A program made the translations under genes and the position numbers. Positions 8,118 through 16,472 of a stretch of DNA of 64,000 nucleotides are shown here, piece by piece; within the stretch, counting starts at the first letter, position 1, and each line of letters starts with the position of its first letter. Source of the DNA: CAINVV01 sp037137375. Its GTDB lineage: Bacteria > Bacteroidota > Bacteroidia > Bacteroidales > Prolixibacteraceae. The DNA lies in NCBI GenBank assembly GCA_037137375.1, contig JBAXKJ010000002.1, forward strand, positions 62,001-126,000, read 5' to 3'. Below the pieces are notes generated by a model. It made no database searches. It worked only from the letters and a program-made list of their open reading frames with translations, and was not told the DNA's origin.

Positions 8118-9653
8118 CTAGAGGAGTTTCAGCGCCAGGTTGATTCGGTTAACGGTTTCCTTTTCCCCGATGATCTCGCAAATTTCGAAAATATCAGGAC
8201 CAAAACTGCCCCCAACCAGGCATAATCTAAGCGAATTCATGATGGTGCCGAAATTCCATCCTTTTTCTGTGACCATTAGTGAAAAGGGTTCCTTAATTTT
8301 CGGGGCACTCCATTCGGAGACCGTTGCAAAAAAGAGTGCAATTTCCTGCATCATCTCCGGAACGCCATCTTTCCAGCGTTTGCTGACAATTTTTTCATCG
8401 TAAGATACCGGAGGCTGGAAGAAGAAAAATCCCTGGTCCCAGACTTCAGTGACAAAATGACATCGCTCTTTCACCAGTCCACAGACGCGCACGACCAGCT
8501 CAAAAGGAACCTGAATATTCTTTGATTCCAGAATCGGCAGGAAATTGCGCGCGAGTTCCTCATCTGAATGCTTGATCAGATATTGATGATTGAACCATTT
8601 TGTCTTCTCAGGATCGAATCTGGATCCGGATTTACCCACCCGTTCCAGTGAAAAACTTTGAATCAGCTCGTCCATCGAGAAAATCTCCTGCTCCGTACCC
8701 GGGTTCCAGCCTAAAAGGGAAAGCATATTGATAAAACCATCCGGTAAATAACCATCTTCGCGGTAGCCTCTGGAAATATCGCCAGTCTCAGGATCCTTCC
8801 ATGCCAAAGGAAATACCGGGAATCCCATCTGGTCTCCATCCCGTTTGCTGAGCTTACCCTTACCAACCGGTTTCAATATCAACGGCAGATGTGAAAATTT
8901 AGGCATCGTAGACTTCCAGCCGAAGGCTTCATACAATAATATATGTAGCGGCATCGACGGAAGCCATTCCTCTCCCCTGATTACATGGGTGATTTCCATT
9001 AAATGATCATCCACCACATTGGCCAGGTGGTAAGTAGGCATGCCATCACTCTTGAAAAGCACTTTGTCGTCCAGCTGATCCGTGTTAAACTGCACATGCC
9101 CCCTAATCAGATCAACTTCTTCTACGATTTGATTTTCAGGCATTTTGAATCGTACCACATGATGTACATCCGAAGACAGTAACTTTTTCCATTCCGGCTC
9201 TGACATGGAAAGCGAATTCTTCAGCCCCTTGCGCGTTACATTATTATAAGTAAAAGTGGCGCCATTTGCCTCTGCCGTCGTTCTTAAAGTATCCAACTCT
9301 TCCGGTGTACCAAAGGCGAAATACGCATTTCCTGAATCAATCAACTGCTGCGCGTATTTTGCATAGAGATCTTTTCGCTCGCTCTGGCGGTAGGGGGCGT
9401 GAATGCCACCCTCGCGCGGACCTTCATCGATTTTGATGCCGCACCAGTCGAGCGCTTCCATGATATACTCTTCTGCACCTGGCACATAGCGTGTCTGATC
9501 GGTATCTTCGATCCTTAGAAGGAAATCGCCTCCATGGTGTTTGGCGAAGAGATAGTTAAAAAGTGCAGTGCGGACTCCTCCAATGTGAAGGGGACCGGTG
9601 GGGCTGGGTGCAAAGCGGACGCGTACTGGGGTAAGAGATGAGATTTGAGACAT
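8118..9653 (-). CDS. gltX: Glutamyl-tRNA synthetase
   Basis: A 511-residue class I aminoacyl-tRNA synthetase that charges tRNA-Glu in the cytoplasm. The start is the ATG at 9651-9653, giving VRVRFAPSPTGPLHIGG ten residues in; the longer frame to 9722 is a hydrophobic artefact. The HIGH motif appears as HIGG (residues 23-26), and the KMSKS motif as KLSKRDG near residue 268, as usual for GltX. Length is normal for the family. The first seven codons fall inside a copy of the heptamer repeat, so the N-terminal MSQISSL is repeat-derived. The gene lies 40 bases after the toxin gene and may be read from leuS through the TA pair, or from its own weak promoter (TACACTTG, 9680-9687). Confidence 0.97.
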   Translation of the reverse strand: MSQISSLTPVRVRFAPSPTGPLHIGGVRTALFNYLFAKHHGGDFLLRIEDTDQTRYVPGAEEYIMEALDWCGIKIDEGPREGGIHAPYRQSERKDLYAKYAQQLIDSGNAYFAFGTPEELDTLRTTAEANGATFTYNNVTRKGLKNSLSMSEPEWKKLLSSDVHHVVRFKMPENQIVEEVDLIRGHVQFNTDQLDDKVLFKSDGMPTYHLANVVDDHLMEITHVIRGEEWLPSMPLHILLYEAFGWKSTMPKFSHLPLILKPVGKGKLSKRDGDQMGFPVFPLAWKDPETGDISRGYREDGYLPDGFINMLSLLGWNPGTEQEIFSMDELIQSFSLERVGKSGSRFDPEKTKWFNHQYLIKHSDEELARNFLPILESKNIQVPFELVVRVCGLVKERCHFVTEVWDQGFFFFQPPVSYDEKIVSKRWKDGVPEMMQEIALFFATVSEWSAPKIKEPFSLMVTEKGWNFGTIMNSLRLCLVGGSFGPDIFEICEIIGEKETVNRINLALKLL

Positions 9654-9660
9654 GAGAAAT
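9633..9660. repeat. Short heptamer array overlapping the gltX start codon
   Basis: Four units (AAGAGAT, GAGATTT, GAGACAT, GAGAAAT) of the same 7-base family as 7995-8083. The start codon of gltX is the complement of the last three bases of the third unit. Confidence 0.8.
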
Positions 9661-9693
9661 ATGAGGAATGAGAAAACTACAAGTGTAATAAAT

Positions 9694-9975
9694 TTAAAAT
9701 AAATCAGCGTGTGAACCAGCACGAACTAGAATTATCTTTTTTTCTTGTTCGCTCTGAAGCCAGATCAAAAGCAAATCAGGCAAAACATGGCACTCCCAAT
9801 GGTTGGAATAACTTCCTGATAGTCTGTGCTTCTTGTATCCGACATTCAACGAAAAATGACCGCCGGATTCAAGAATATCAACCACTACACGTAAGGAATT
9901 AAAACTCTCTGCTGATCTTTTTTTGATCAGCTTTAAATCTTTCCTGAATTGACCCGTGTAATAAATCTGATACAT
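9694..9975 (-). CDS. RelE/YafQ family mRNA interferase toxin
   Basis: A 93-residue protein. The N-terminus (YTGQFRKDLKLIKKR) and the C-terminal half (HRLSGSY..HWECHVLPDLLLIW...ILVRAGSHADLF) match the YafQ branch of the RelE superfamily. The positions used for ribosome-dependent mRNA cleavage in YafQ are well covered: the two histidines of the H.LSG/WECH part and the H.DLF tail. It lies two bases after its antitoxin stop and 40 bases before gltX, all on one strand. It would be held inactive by the upstream protein until that is degraded. Family placement is confident; activity is inference. Confidence 0.88.
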   Translation of the reverse strand: MYQIYYTGQFRKDLKLIKKRSAESFNSLRVVVDILESGGHFSLNVGYKKHRLSGSYSNHWECHVLPDLLLIWLQSEQEKKIILVRAGSHADLF

Positions 9976-9977
9976 GA

Positions 9978-10187
9978 TCAGGGAAGATCAAAAAGATCAT
10001 TCACACTTTTTGCCTTCTTAATTTTTCCTTTTTCGGCATCATCCATTGCTTTTAGGGTTATGGAATTAGGAGAAGGTGTTCCATAGATTTTTATCCCTTT
10101 GTCAGATTTGGATAATTCTTCGATCAGTCCCAGCAAATACTTGGTTTTTTTACTTCTGGTGGTTATTTGCACCGTAACAGTACTCAT
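9978..10187 (-). CDS. Antitoxin of the RelE/YafQ-like pair
   Basis: A 69-residue charged protein immediately upstream of the toxin. The N-terminus (MSTVTVQITTRSKKTKYLLGLIEEL) could be a strand-helix DNA-binding or dimer part, and the C-terminal AEKGKIKKAKSVNDLFDLP tail looks like a toxin-wrapping peptide. It is not a clear RelB, DinJ or Phd protein by eye; the call rests on its position, size and charge. It starts 44 bases after the leuS stop, so the module sits between two aminoacyl-tRNA synthetase genes. Autoregulation of the pair is expected from the family type, not seen. Confidence 0.7.
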   Translation of the reverse strand: MSTVTVQITTRSKKTKYLLGLIEELSKSDKGIKIYGTPSPNSITLKAMDDAEKGKIKKAKSVNDLFDLP

Positions 10188-10231
10188 TGTTTTTTTTGTA
10201 AAAATACAAAGAATCCGGTTAAAAAATTATC

Positions 10232-12904
10232 TCAACTCTTTTCTCTCAATACAATGTTTACAATCTTTCCGGGTACGACGATAATCTTCACTATTGTGTT
10301 TCCTTCCGTCCATTTTTTAGTCAGTTCGCTGGCGAGGGCTGCTTCTTCCACTTGTTTAACCGAATAATCAATGGGTAATTCCAGTTTGAAGCGGACTTTC
10401 CCATTGAAAGAGACAGGATACCCGACAACTTCCTCAGTTAGGAAATCGGGATTAAACAATGGCCAGGCAGTGAGACCGACGCTTTCAGCATTCCCGTTCC
10501 TTTCCCAGAGCTCTTCGGCGAGGTGAGGTGCGAACGGAGCCAGGACCTGGTAAAAAGTATTCGCGGTTTCGCGGGTGGTCTTACCGGCCTTGTAGCAATG
10601 GTTGGTAAAAACCATCATCTGCGAAATGGCGGTGTTGAATTTCATATCCTCAATGTCATCGCCAACTTTTTTGATTGTCTGATGCAATATTTTCAAGGTC
10701 TCTTTGTTCTCCGTGCCGTCCGTTAGATTGATTGGTTCACCAAAGAAAGTCGCGACCCTTCGCAGGAAGTTGTAGACGCCTTTGACACCATTTTCAGTCC
10801 AGGGTTTGGTGGCATCCAGCGGACCAATAAACATCTCATACAAACGAAGGGAATCGGCACCGAATTTTTCGACAACATCGTCCGGATTCACCACGTTCTT
10901 GAGCGACTTTGACATCTTGGCAACAATTTGTTTTAACTCTTCGCCTGTTTCTATGTGGAAATATTTTCCCTCTTTGTCCGTTACCATATCGGAAGGAACC
11001 TTGGAACCAGAGGCAGTTTCATAGGCAAAAGCCAGGATCATGCCCTGGTTGAACAGTTTCTGGAAGGGCTCATTGGTCGAAACAATGCCAAGATCGAATA
11101 ATACTTTGTGCCAGAACCGGCTGTACAAGAGGTGCAGCACGGCATGCTCGGCACCGCCTACATACAGGTCGACCGGCATCCAATAATTTTCTTTGGCTTT
11201 CGCAAAGGGTTCGGCATCGTTTTTTGGATCGATGAATCTTAAATAATACCAGCAGGACCCTGCCCACTGAGGCATGGTGTTGGTCTCACGACGACCCTTC
11301 CGGCCTGTGGAATCAGTAACGACAAGCCACTCTCCCGCATTAGACAATGGCGACTCGCCTGTCTCTCCGGGTTGGTATTTCTCCACCTCAGGCAATTGCA
11401 GGGGAAGTTCATCATCCTTAAGCAGCGTGATCTCCCCGTCTTCCCAGTGGATGACCGGGAAGGGTTCACCCCAGTAACGCTGGCGGCTGAAGAGCCAGTC
11501 GCGGAGCTTATAATTAACGGTGGCCTTACCCAGACCCCCTTTTTCGAGCCATTCAGTCACCTGGCGAATACCCTGTTCCTTGGTCAACCCATTGATATCG
11601 ATGCCAATTGCAGGATTGGCAGAGTTAATATAGGCGCCATCTTCGCTCCAGCAAGCCTCACCATTAAGAACTTTTTCGCGGTTGGCAGCATCGGTGCCAT
11701 CTTTGGGATCCAGGATACAGAAGATCGGAAGCTGATAAGTTTGCGCGAATTCAAAATCGCGGAAATCATGCGCGGGAACTGCCATGATGGCTCCTGTACC
11801 GTATCCCATTAGCACATAATCGGCGACCCAGACTGGAATCTGCGCGCCATTCAGCGGATTAATCGCGTAACGTCCGGTAAAGACACCCGTTTTCCCTTTG
11901 GCCAGATCGGTGCGGTCGAGGTCGCTTTTCAGGGCCGAATTGGTCACATAAGCTGCAACAGCATCCTTTTGCTCTGGAGTGGTAATCGTGGTAACGAGTT
12001 CGTGTTCAGGAGCTATTACCATATAAGTTGCACCGAAAAGTGTGTCGGGGCGTGTGGTGTAGACTCTCAACTTCTTGTTCAGGCCTTCCAGGGCAAAATC
12101 GACTTCGGCCCCTGTTGAACGTCCGATCCAGTTGCGTTGCATTTCCTTGACTCCTTCGGGCCAGTCGAGGTTCTCGAGCCCCTCCAGCAGTCTTTCGGCA
12201 TAATGAGGAATACGCAGCATCCATTGTTTCAGGAAACGGCGCTCCACCTCTTTGGTGCCACATTTTTCGTGCGATCCGTCATTGAGTACCTCCTCATTGG
12301 CGCAGACGGTTTTGCAAGTGCGGCAATACCAGACCTGGGCCTCACCATAATAGGCCAGACGCTTCTGATCGATGTAGTTGCTTACTGCTTGCTTACCTGC
12401 CTGTTTTACCTCTTCCGGGACAGGCATTTCGTAAATTGGCCTGCCTTTCCCGGCAGTTGCATCATACCATGTATTATATAGCCGGATAAAAATCCATTGT
12501 GTCCATTTAAAATAGGAAGGATCGGTTGTGTTGATTTCGCGGTCCCAGTCATAGCCCAAACCGAGTGATTGTATCTGACGCCTAAAATTATCGCAATTTT
12601 TCTGTGTCGTTTCAGCGGGATGGGTACCGGTTTGGATCGCGTATTGTTCGGCAGGAAGTCCGAAAGCATCCCATCCCATTGGGTGCAAAACGTTAAATCC
12701 TTTGCTTCTCTTGTATCGGCAAACAATATCAGTTGCGGTATAGCCTTCGGGATGCCCTACGTGCAATCCGGCCCCGGAGGGGTACGGGAACATATCGAGA
12801 CAATAAAATTTAGGTCTGGAAAAGTCATCATAAGTTTTGAAACTCTTCTTATCCGCCCAGTATTGTTGCCATTTGGCTTCAATCTCTTTGAAGTTGTAAT
12901 CCAT
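10232..12904 (-). CDS. leuS: Leucyl-tRNA synthetase
   Basis: An 890-residue class I synthetase for tRNA-Leu, starting at the ATG at 12902-12904 (the 12 extra upstream codons are not conserved in type). The HIGH motif is HVGH at residues 48-51 and KMSKS is intact (KMSKSLKNV, near residue 664). A Cys-containing zinc-ribbon-like insert (WYCRTCKTVC...KCGTKEVERRFLKQW) lies before the editing domain, and the editing domain itself shows TTRPDTLFGATYMV. The TDSTGRKGRRETNTMPQWAGSCWYYLR part of the catalytic core is also present. It is divergent from gdhA and first in a minus-strand run with the TA pair and gltX. Confidence 0.98.
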   Translation of the reverse strand: MDYNFKEIEAKWQQYWADKKSFKTYDDFSRPKFYCLDMFPYPSGAGLHVGHPEGYTATDIVCRYKRSKGFNVLHPMGWDAFGLPAEQYAIQTGTHPAETTQKNCDNFRRQIQSLGLGYDWDREINTTDPSYFKWTQWIFIRLYNTWYDATAGKGRPIYEMPVPEEVKQAGKQAVSNYIDQKRLAYYGEAQVWYCRTCKTVCANEEVLNDGSHEKCGTKEVERRFLKQWMLRIPHYAERLLEGLENLDWPEGVKEMQRNWIGRSTGAEVDFALEGLNKKLRVYTTRPDTLFGATYMVIAPEHELVTTITTPEQKDAVAAYVTNSALKSDLDRTDLAKGKTGVFTGRYAINPLNGAQIPVWVADYVLMGYGTGAIMAVPAHDFRDFEFAQTYQLPIFCILDPKDGTDAANREKVLNGEACWSEDGAYINSANPAIGIDINGLTKEQGIRQVTEWLEKGGLGKATVNYKLRDWLFSRQRYWGEPFPVIHWEDGEITLLKDDELPLQLPEVEKYQPGETGESPLSNAGEWLVVTDSTGRKGRRETNTMPQWAGSCWYYLRFIDPKNDAEPFAKAKENYWMPVDLYVGGAEHAVLHLLYSRFWHKVLFDLGIVSTNEPFQKLFNQGMILAFAYETASGSKVPSDMVTDKEGKYFHIETGEELKQIVAKMSKSLKNVVNPDDVVEKFGADSLRLYEMFIGPLDATKPWTENGVKGVYNFLRRVATFFGEPINLTDGTENKETLKILHQTIKKVGDDIEDMKFNTAISQMMVFTNHCYKAGKTTRETANTFYQVLAPFAPHLAEELWERNGNAESVGLTAWPLFNPDFLTEEVVGYPVSFNGKVRFKLELPIDYSVKQVEEAALASELTKKWTEGNTIVKIIVVPGKIVNIVLREKS

Positions 12905-12937
12905 CGGGTTTGAACTAATTATCTTAAAAAATTGATG

Positions 12938-12945
12938 CAAAATTA
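12938..12945 (-). promoter_or_regulatory. -7 element (TAATTTTG) of leuS
   Basis: On the minus strand this is an exact TAnnTTTG match, 33 bases before the leuS ATG. A convincing -33 TTG element at the usual spacing was not seen. Confidence 0.4.
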
Positions 12946-13132
12946 CGATTTATATCCGTCTTATCTTCTAAAAGTGCATCAAAATGATTCCTTTTAATTA
13001 CAAGTTGTAAGATAAATCAAGCCAAATAAATCAAAATTCACCCAAATACCGATAGGGCACTAATACTTTGATTCTCTAAGATTTAATGACATAATTCACA
13101 AAAACAGATAGATTTTGGAATAAAAATTAAAG

Positions 13133-13140
13133 TAATTTTG
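13133..13140 (+). promoter_or_regulatory. -7 element (TAATTTTG) of gdhA
   Basis: Exact TAnnTTTG match 13 bases before the gdhA ATG, with a TTTG at 13114-13117 that could be a slightly close -33 element. An A-rich run follows, the usual Bacteroidota form of translation start region. Confidence 0.5.
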
Positions 13141-13153
13141 AAAAAAAAAAGTC

Positions 13154-14491
13154 ATGAACGCAGGAATCGATAAATTTATGGAGGAACTGAAATCCCGCAC
13201 CCCGGGAGAGAATGAGTTCCACCAGGCAGTAAGAGAAGTAATTGAGACGGTTTGGGACGTTTACGATGCCAATCCACGTTATAAGCAAGCTAAAATACTG
13301 GAGCGCATGGTCGAACCCGAGCGTACGATCATGTTCCGCGTACCCTGGATGAACGATCTGGGTGAAGTCGAGATCAATCGCGGCTACCGGGTTGAATTCA
13401 GCAGCACACTCGGACCATACAAAGGCGGCTTGCGGTTTCACAAGAGTGTCAATCTCAGTATCCTCAAGTTCTTAGGCTTCGAGCAAACCTTCAAAAACAG
13501 CCTGACTACCCTTCCCATGGGCGGAGGTAAAGGTGGTTCCGATTTCAGTGCCAAGGGTCGCAGCGACAACGAGATCATGCGTTTTTGCCAGTCTTTTATG
13601 ACAGAACTTTTCCGTCACATCGGACCGAATACAGATGTTCCTGCGGGCGATATCGGCGTTGGCGGACGTGAAATCGGCTATCTTTTCGGTCAATATAAGC
13701 GTATCCGCAATGAATTTACGGGTGTTCTTACCGGGAAAGGTCTCGGTTGGGGTGGTTCTTTGATCCGTCCCGAAGCAACCGGTTTCGGTGCCGTATATTT
13801 TGTACAGCACATGTTGAAAGAGATGGGTAAAGAACTGAAGGGCAAGACTGTATCTGTATCAGGCTTCGGAAACGTTGCCTGGGGAGCCATCGCTAAAATC
13901 GATGAATTGGGCGGAAAAGTAGTAACTATTTCTGGTCCGGATGGTTATATTTATGACCCTGCCGGGATATCTGGAAACAAAATTGATTACCTGCTCGACT
14001 TACGCGCCACCAACAACGATGTCGTTGCGCCATATGCGGAAGAATTCGGATGCAAGTTCTTTCCAAACAAAAAGCCCTGGGGAGAGAAAGTTGATATCGC
14101 ACTTCCCTGCGCATGTGAAAATGAACTGGATGAAAATGACGCCAGAACGCTGGTCGCTAATGGTTGTTTCCTGATCGGGGAAGTCTCCAACATGGGATGC
14201 ACGGCAGGTGCGGTCAATTATTTCCTGGATAACAAGATTCATTATGCACCCGGGAAGGCTGTTAATGCAGGAGGCGTGGCCGTTTCGGGCCTAGAGATGT
14301 CACAAAACAGCATGCGTTACAACTGGACGAAAGAAGAGGTCGACAAAAGATTACACCTCATCATGCACGACATTCATGACACATGCCTTAAATATGGCCG
14401 TGTTGGTGGCTACACCAACTACGTAAAAGGAGCAAATGTTGGTGGATTTGTGAAGGTCGCAGATGCAATGTTGGCGCAGGGACTCGTGTAG
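13154..14491 (+). CDS. gdhA: NADP-type glutamate dehydrogenase
   Basis: A 445-residue hexameric-type glutamate dehydrogenase that makes glutamate from 2-oxoglutarate and ammonium. The N-terminal half shows the substrate-site blocks GGLRFHKSVN, the catalytic-lysine motif LPMGGGKGGSDF and PAGDIGVGGREIGYL; the C-terminal half shows the Rossmann-type VSGFGNVAWGA and CACENELD, SNMGC and NAGGVAVSGLEMSQN. Length is exactly that of the roughly 445-residue family I enzymes. It is monocistronic: a TAnnTTTG box lies upstream and an inverted heptamer hairpin follows. The stop codon overlaps the first base of a heptamer array. Confidence 0.97.
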   Translation: MNAGIDKFMEELKSRTPGENEFHQAVREVIETVWDVYDANPRYKQAKILERMVEPERTIMFRVPWMNDLGEVEINRGYRVEFSSTLGPYKGGLRFHKSVNLSILKFLGFEQTFKNSLTTLPMGGGKGGSDFSAKGRSDNEIMRFCQSFMTELFRHIGPNTDVPAGDIGVGGREIGYLFGQYKRIRNEFTGVLTGKGLGWGGSLIRPEATGFGAVYFVQHMLKEMGKELKGKTVSVSGFGNVAWGAIAKIDELGGKVVTISGPDGYIYDPAGISGNKIDYLLDLRATNNDVVAPYAEEFGCKFFPNKKPWGEKVDIALPCACENELDENDARTLVANGCFLIGEVSNMGCTAGAVNYFLDNKIHYAPGKAVNAGGVAVSGLEMSQNSMRYNWTKEEVDKRLHLIMHDIHDTCLKYGRVGGYTNYVKGANVGGFVKVADAMLAQGLV

Positions 14492-14565
14492 AGATATGAG
14501 AAATAAGACATGAGACATGAGAGAAGGACTCACGGGTTTTTGTCTCATGTCTCATAACTCAGATA
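14491..14565. repeat. Inverted heptamer arrays forming a hairpin after gdhA
   Basis: Five units of the RAGANAT family (14491-14525) are followed by about three units in the opposite orientation (14541-14560). AGACATGAGACA at 14506-14517 pairs perfectly with 14541-14552. The hairpin could act as a terminator or 3' stabiliser for gdhA, although no clean T-run follows on the plus strand. Confidence 0.75.
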
Positions 14566-14601
14566 TAACATTGCCTTAACCTTGCTGACTGTCAGCTTGA
14601 T

Positions 14602-14609
14602 TACCTTTG
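14602..14609 (+). promoter_or_regulatory. -7 element (TACCTTTG) of tatD
   Basis: Exact TAnnTTTG match 16 bases before the tatD ATG, with a TTG at 14582-14584 as a possible -33 element 17 bases further up. Confidence 0.45.
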
Positions 14610-14625
14610 TGTAAATTTTGCCGTT

Positions 14626-15390
14626 ATGTTTGTTGACAGTCATTCACACATCTATTCTTCTGATTTTAGCCTCGACAGGGATGAGGTCATCACCAGGGCA
14701 TTGGAAGCTGGCGTGGAGCGTATTGTCCTACCTAATATCGATAGTTCCTCCATCAAGCCGTTGCTTGATCTGACCGACACCATTCCAGGTCTTTTTTTTC
14801 CGCTGCTGGGATTACATCCGACTTCTGTCAAGGAAGATTTCCGCAAAGAATTACTAATTCTGGAATACTGGCTGGCCAAAAGAAAATTCTATGGTATTGG
14901 TGAGATTGGTATCGATCTTTTCTGGGACAAATCTTTCCTGGAAGAGCAGATCGAGGCTTTCAACACACAGATAGAATGGGCAAAAAGCAGAAAGTTCCCG
15001 ATCGTGATTCATGTCAGGGATTCATTCAATGAGGTGATGGAACAACTCAGAAAAGTCTATAATAATGATTTGCATGGGGTCTTTCACAGTTTTACGGGTA
15101 CCCTGGAAGAAGCCGAACAAATCATCGAACTCGGATTCAAGATTGGCATCAATGGAATTATCACATTTAAGAATTCCGGGCTTAGTGAGACGGTACAAAA
15201 GATTGATCCCCGTCATTTGCTGATCGAAACAGACTCCCCCTGGCTGGCTCCTGTTCCTCACAGAGGCAAACGAAACGAATGTTCCTATATTGTTCAAGTT
15301 GCGGCAAAAATTGCGGAAGTCCACAACATATCCATTGAAAAAATTGCAGCCATTACCTCCAGAAATGCGAAGGAACTGTTTGGTTTTTAG
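14626..15390 (+). CDS. tatD: TatD family metal-dependent deoxyribonuclease
   Basis: A 254-residue amidohydrolase-fold protein. Metal ligands are visible: H6 and H8 in VDSHSHIY, the glutamate of YGIGEIGID, the histidine of PIVIHVRDSF, the HSFTG motif and the aspartate of LIETDSPWLAP. TatD proteins are 3'-5' exonucleases or DNases acting in the cytoplasm, with links to DNA repair. Its stop codon abuts a promoter box of the next gene, the asparaginase, with only 15 bases between the genes. Length matches the family. Confidence 0.93.
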   Translation: MFVDSHSHIYSSDFSLDRDEVITRALEAGVERIVLPNIDSSSIKPLLDLTDTIPGLFFPLLGLHPTSVKEDFRKELLILEYWLAKRKFYGIGEIGIDLFWDKSFLEEQIEAFNTQIEWAKSRKFPIVIHVRDSFNEVMEQLRKVYNNDLHGVFHSFTGTLEEAEQIIELGFKIGINGIITFKNSGLSETVQKIDPRHLLIETDSPWLAPVPHRGKRNECSYIVQVAAKIAEVHNISIEKIAAITSRNAKELFGF

Positions 15391-15398
15391 TATATTTG
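15391..15398 (+). promoter_or_regulatory. -7 element (TATATTTG) of the asparaginase gene
   Basis: Exact TAnnTTTG match starting right after the tatD stop codon and only 7 bases before the next ATG, so the asparaginase may have its own near-leaderless transcript. Confidence 0.45.
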
Positions 15399-15405
15399 TT
15401 GGAAT

Positions 15406-16446
15406 ATGGAAACAAGTGAAAAAACATCCATTCTAATTATTTATACTGGCGGAACGATTGGGATGAGAGAAGATCCTGTTACGAAGACACTGGCTCCCAT
15501 GAAATTCGGAATGCTGCTGGAAGAAATTCCCGAACTGTGTAAACTAGGTTATACCATTAATTCCATCACCTTCAATCCTCCGATCGATTCTTCCAATATG
15601 ACTCCTTTAATCTGGGCGCAATTGGCTAAGACGATCCAGAAAAACTATACCAAATATGACGGTTTTGTGATTCTTCATGGAACCGACACGATGTCGTACA
15701 CCGCTTCGGCCCTGAGTTACATGTTCGAAAACCTGGATAAGGCGGTGATCATGACCGGTTCGCAGTTACCAATTGGGGTACTTAGGACCGACGGAAAGGA
15801 GAATTTAATCACAGCAGTTCAGATGGCGGCCGCAAAGAAAGAAGGTAGTTCCATGGTGCCTGAAGTTTGCATATACTTTGATTCACAGCTCTTTCGTGGT
15901 AACCGGACGACCAAAAAAGATTCGGCACAGTTCAGCGCCTTTGCCTCTTATAACTATCCGGCGTTAGCAAAGGCAGGAGTGGACATCGTTTTTAATCACG
16001 AAAAAATCAATTATCCGAAGAACAAGGGGGTGTTGAAAATCAATACTTCGGTGGATGACAGGGTAATCATCTTGAAGATCTTCCCAGGATTGAACCGCCG
16101 CTATTTTGAATCAATTCTTCAATTACCTGACTTAAAAGGTATTGTCCTTGAATCTTTCGGCTCCGGCAATATGCCTACTACAACCTGGCTGATCAATGCA
16201 ATAAGAAAAGCAACCAAAAGTGGTATTATATTGATGAATGTTTCCCAATGCCCCGGAGGAAAAGTGGTAATGGGTCATTATGAAACCAGCCTGGAACTTC
16301 AGAAAGCCGGTGTTATCAGTGGTGGAGACAGTACTGTTGAGGCCGCCGTCACCAAATTGATGTTTTTGCTGGGGCAAAATCTCACACCCGAAGAGACGAA
16401 ATACTATCTCCGGAATAATCTGAAAGGGGAGATTGAGGCCTCCTGA
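15406..16446 (+). CDS. ansA: Type I (cytoplasmic) L-asparaginase
   Basis: A 346-residue enzyme that hydrolyses asparagine to aspartate and ammonium. The first catalytic threonine sits in YTGGTIGM (T17) and the second in VILHGTDTMSYTASALSYM; a TGSQLP block follows. There is no signal peptide, which together with the type of C-terminal domain points to the cytoplasmic type I enzyme. Its product ammonium or aspartate feeds the same nitrogen pool as the neighbouring gdhA, though no co-regulation is shown. It converges on the large PKD protein with 26 bases between the stops. Confidence 0.93.
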   Translation: METSEKTSILIIYTGGTIGMREDPVTKTLAPMKFGMLLEEIPELCKLGYTINSITFNPPIDSSNMTPLIWAQLAKTIQKNYTKYDGFVILHGTDTMSYTASALSYMFENLDKAVIMTGSQLPIGVLRTDGKENLITAVQMAAAKKEGSSMVPEVCIYFDSQLFRGNRTTKKDSAQFSAFASYNYPALAKAGVDIVFNHEKINYPKNKGVLKINTSVDDRVIILKIFPGLNRRYFESILQLPDLKGIVLESFGSGNMPTTTWLINAIRKATKSGIILMNVSQCPGGKVVMGHYETSLELQKAGVISGGDSTVEAAVTKLMFLLGQNLTPEETKYYLRNNLKGEIEAS

Positions 16447-16472
16447 TTATTAGATTCTGAAAGAGTTAAGCC

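Noticed and set aside
9654..9722. Extended hydrophobic N-terminus on gltX
   Set aside because: It lies upstream of the conserved GltX start, overlaps the end of the toxin gene and is partly repeat DNA.
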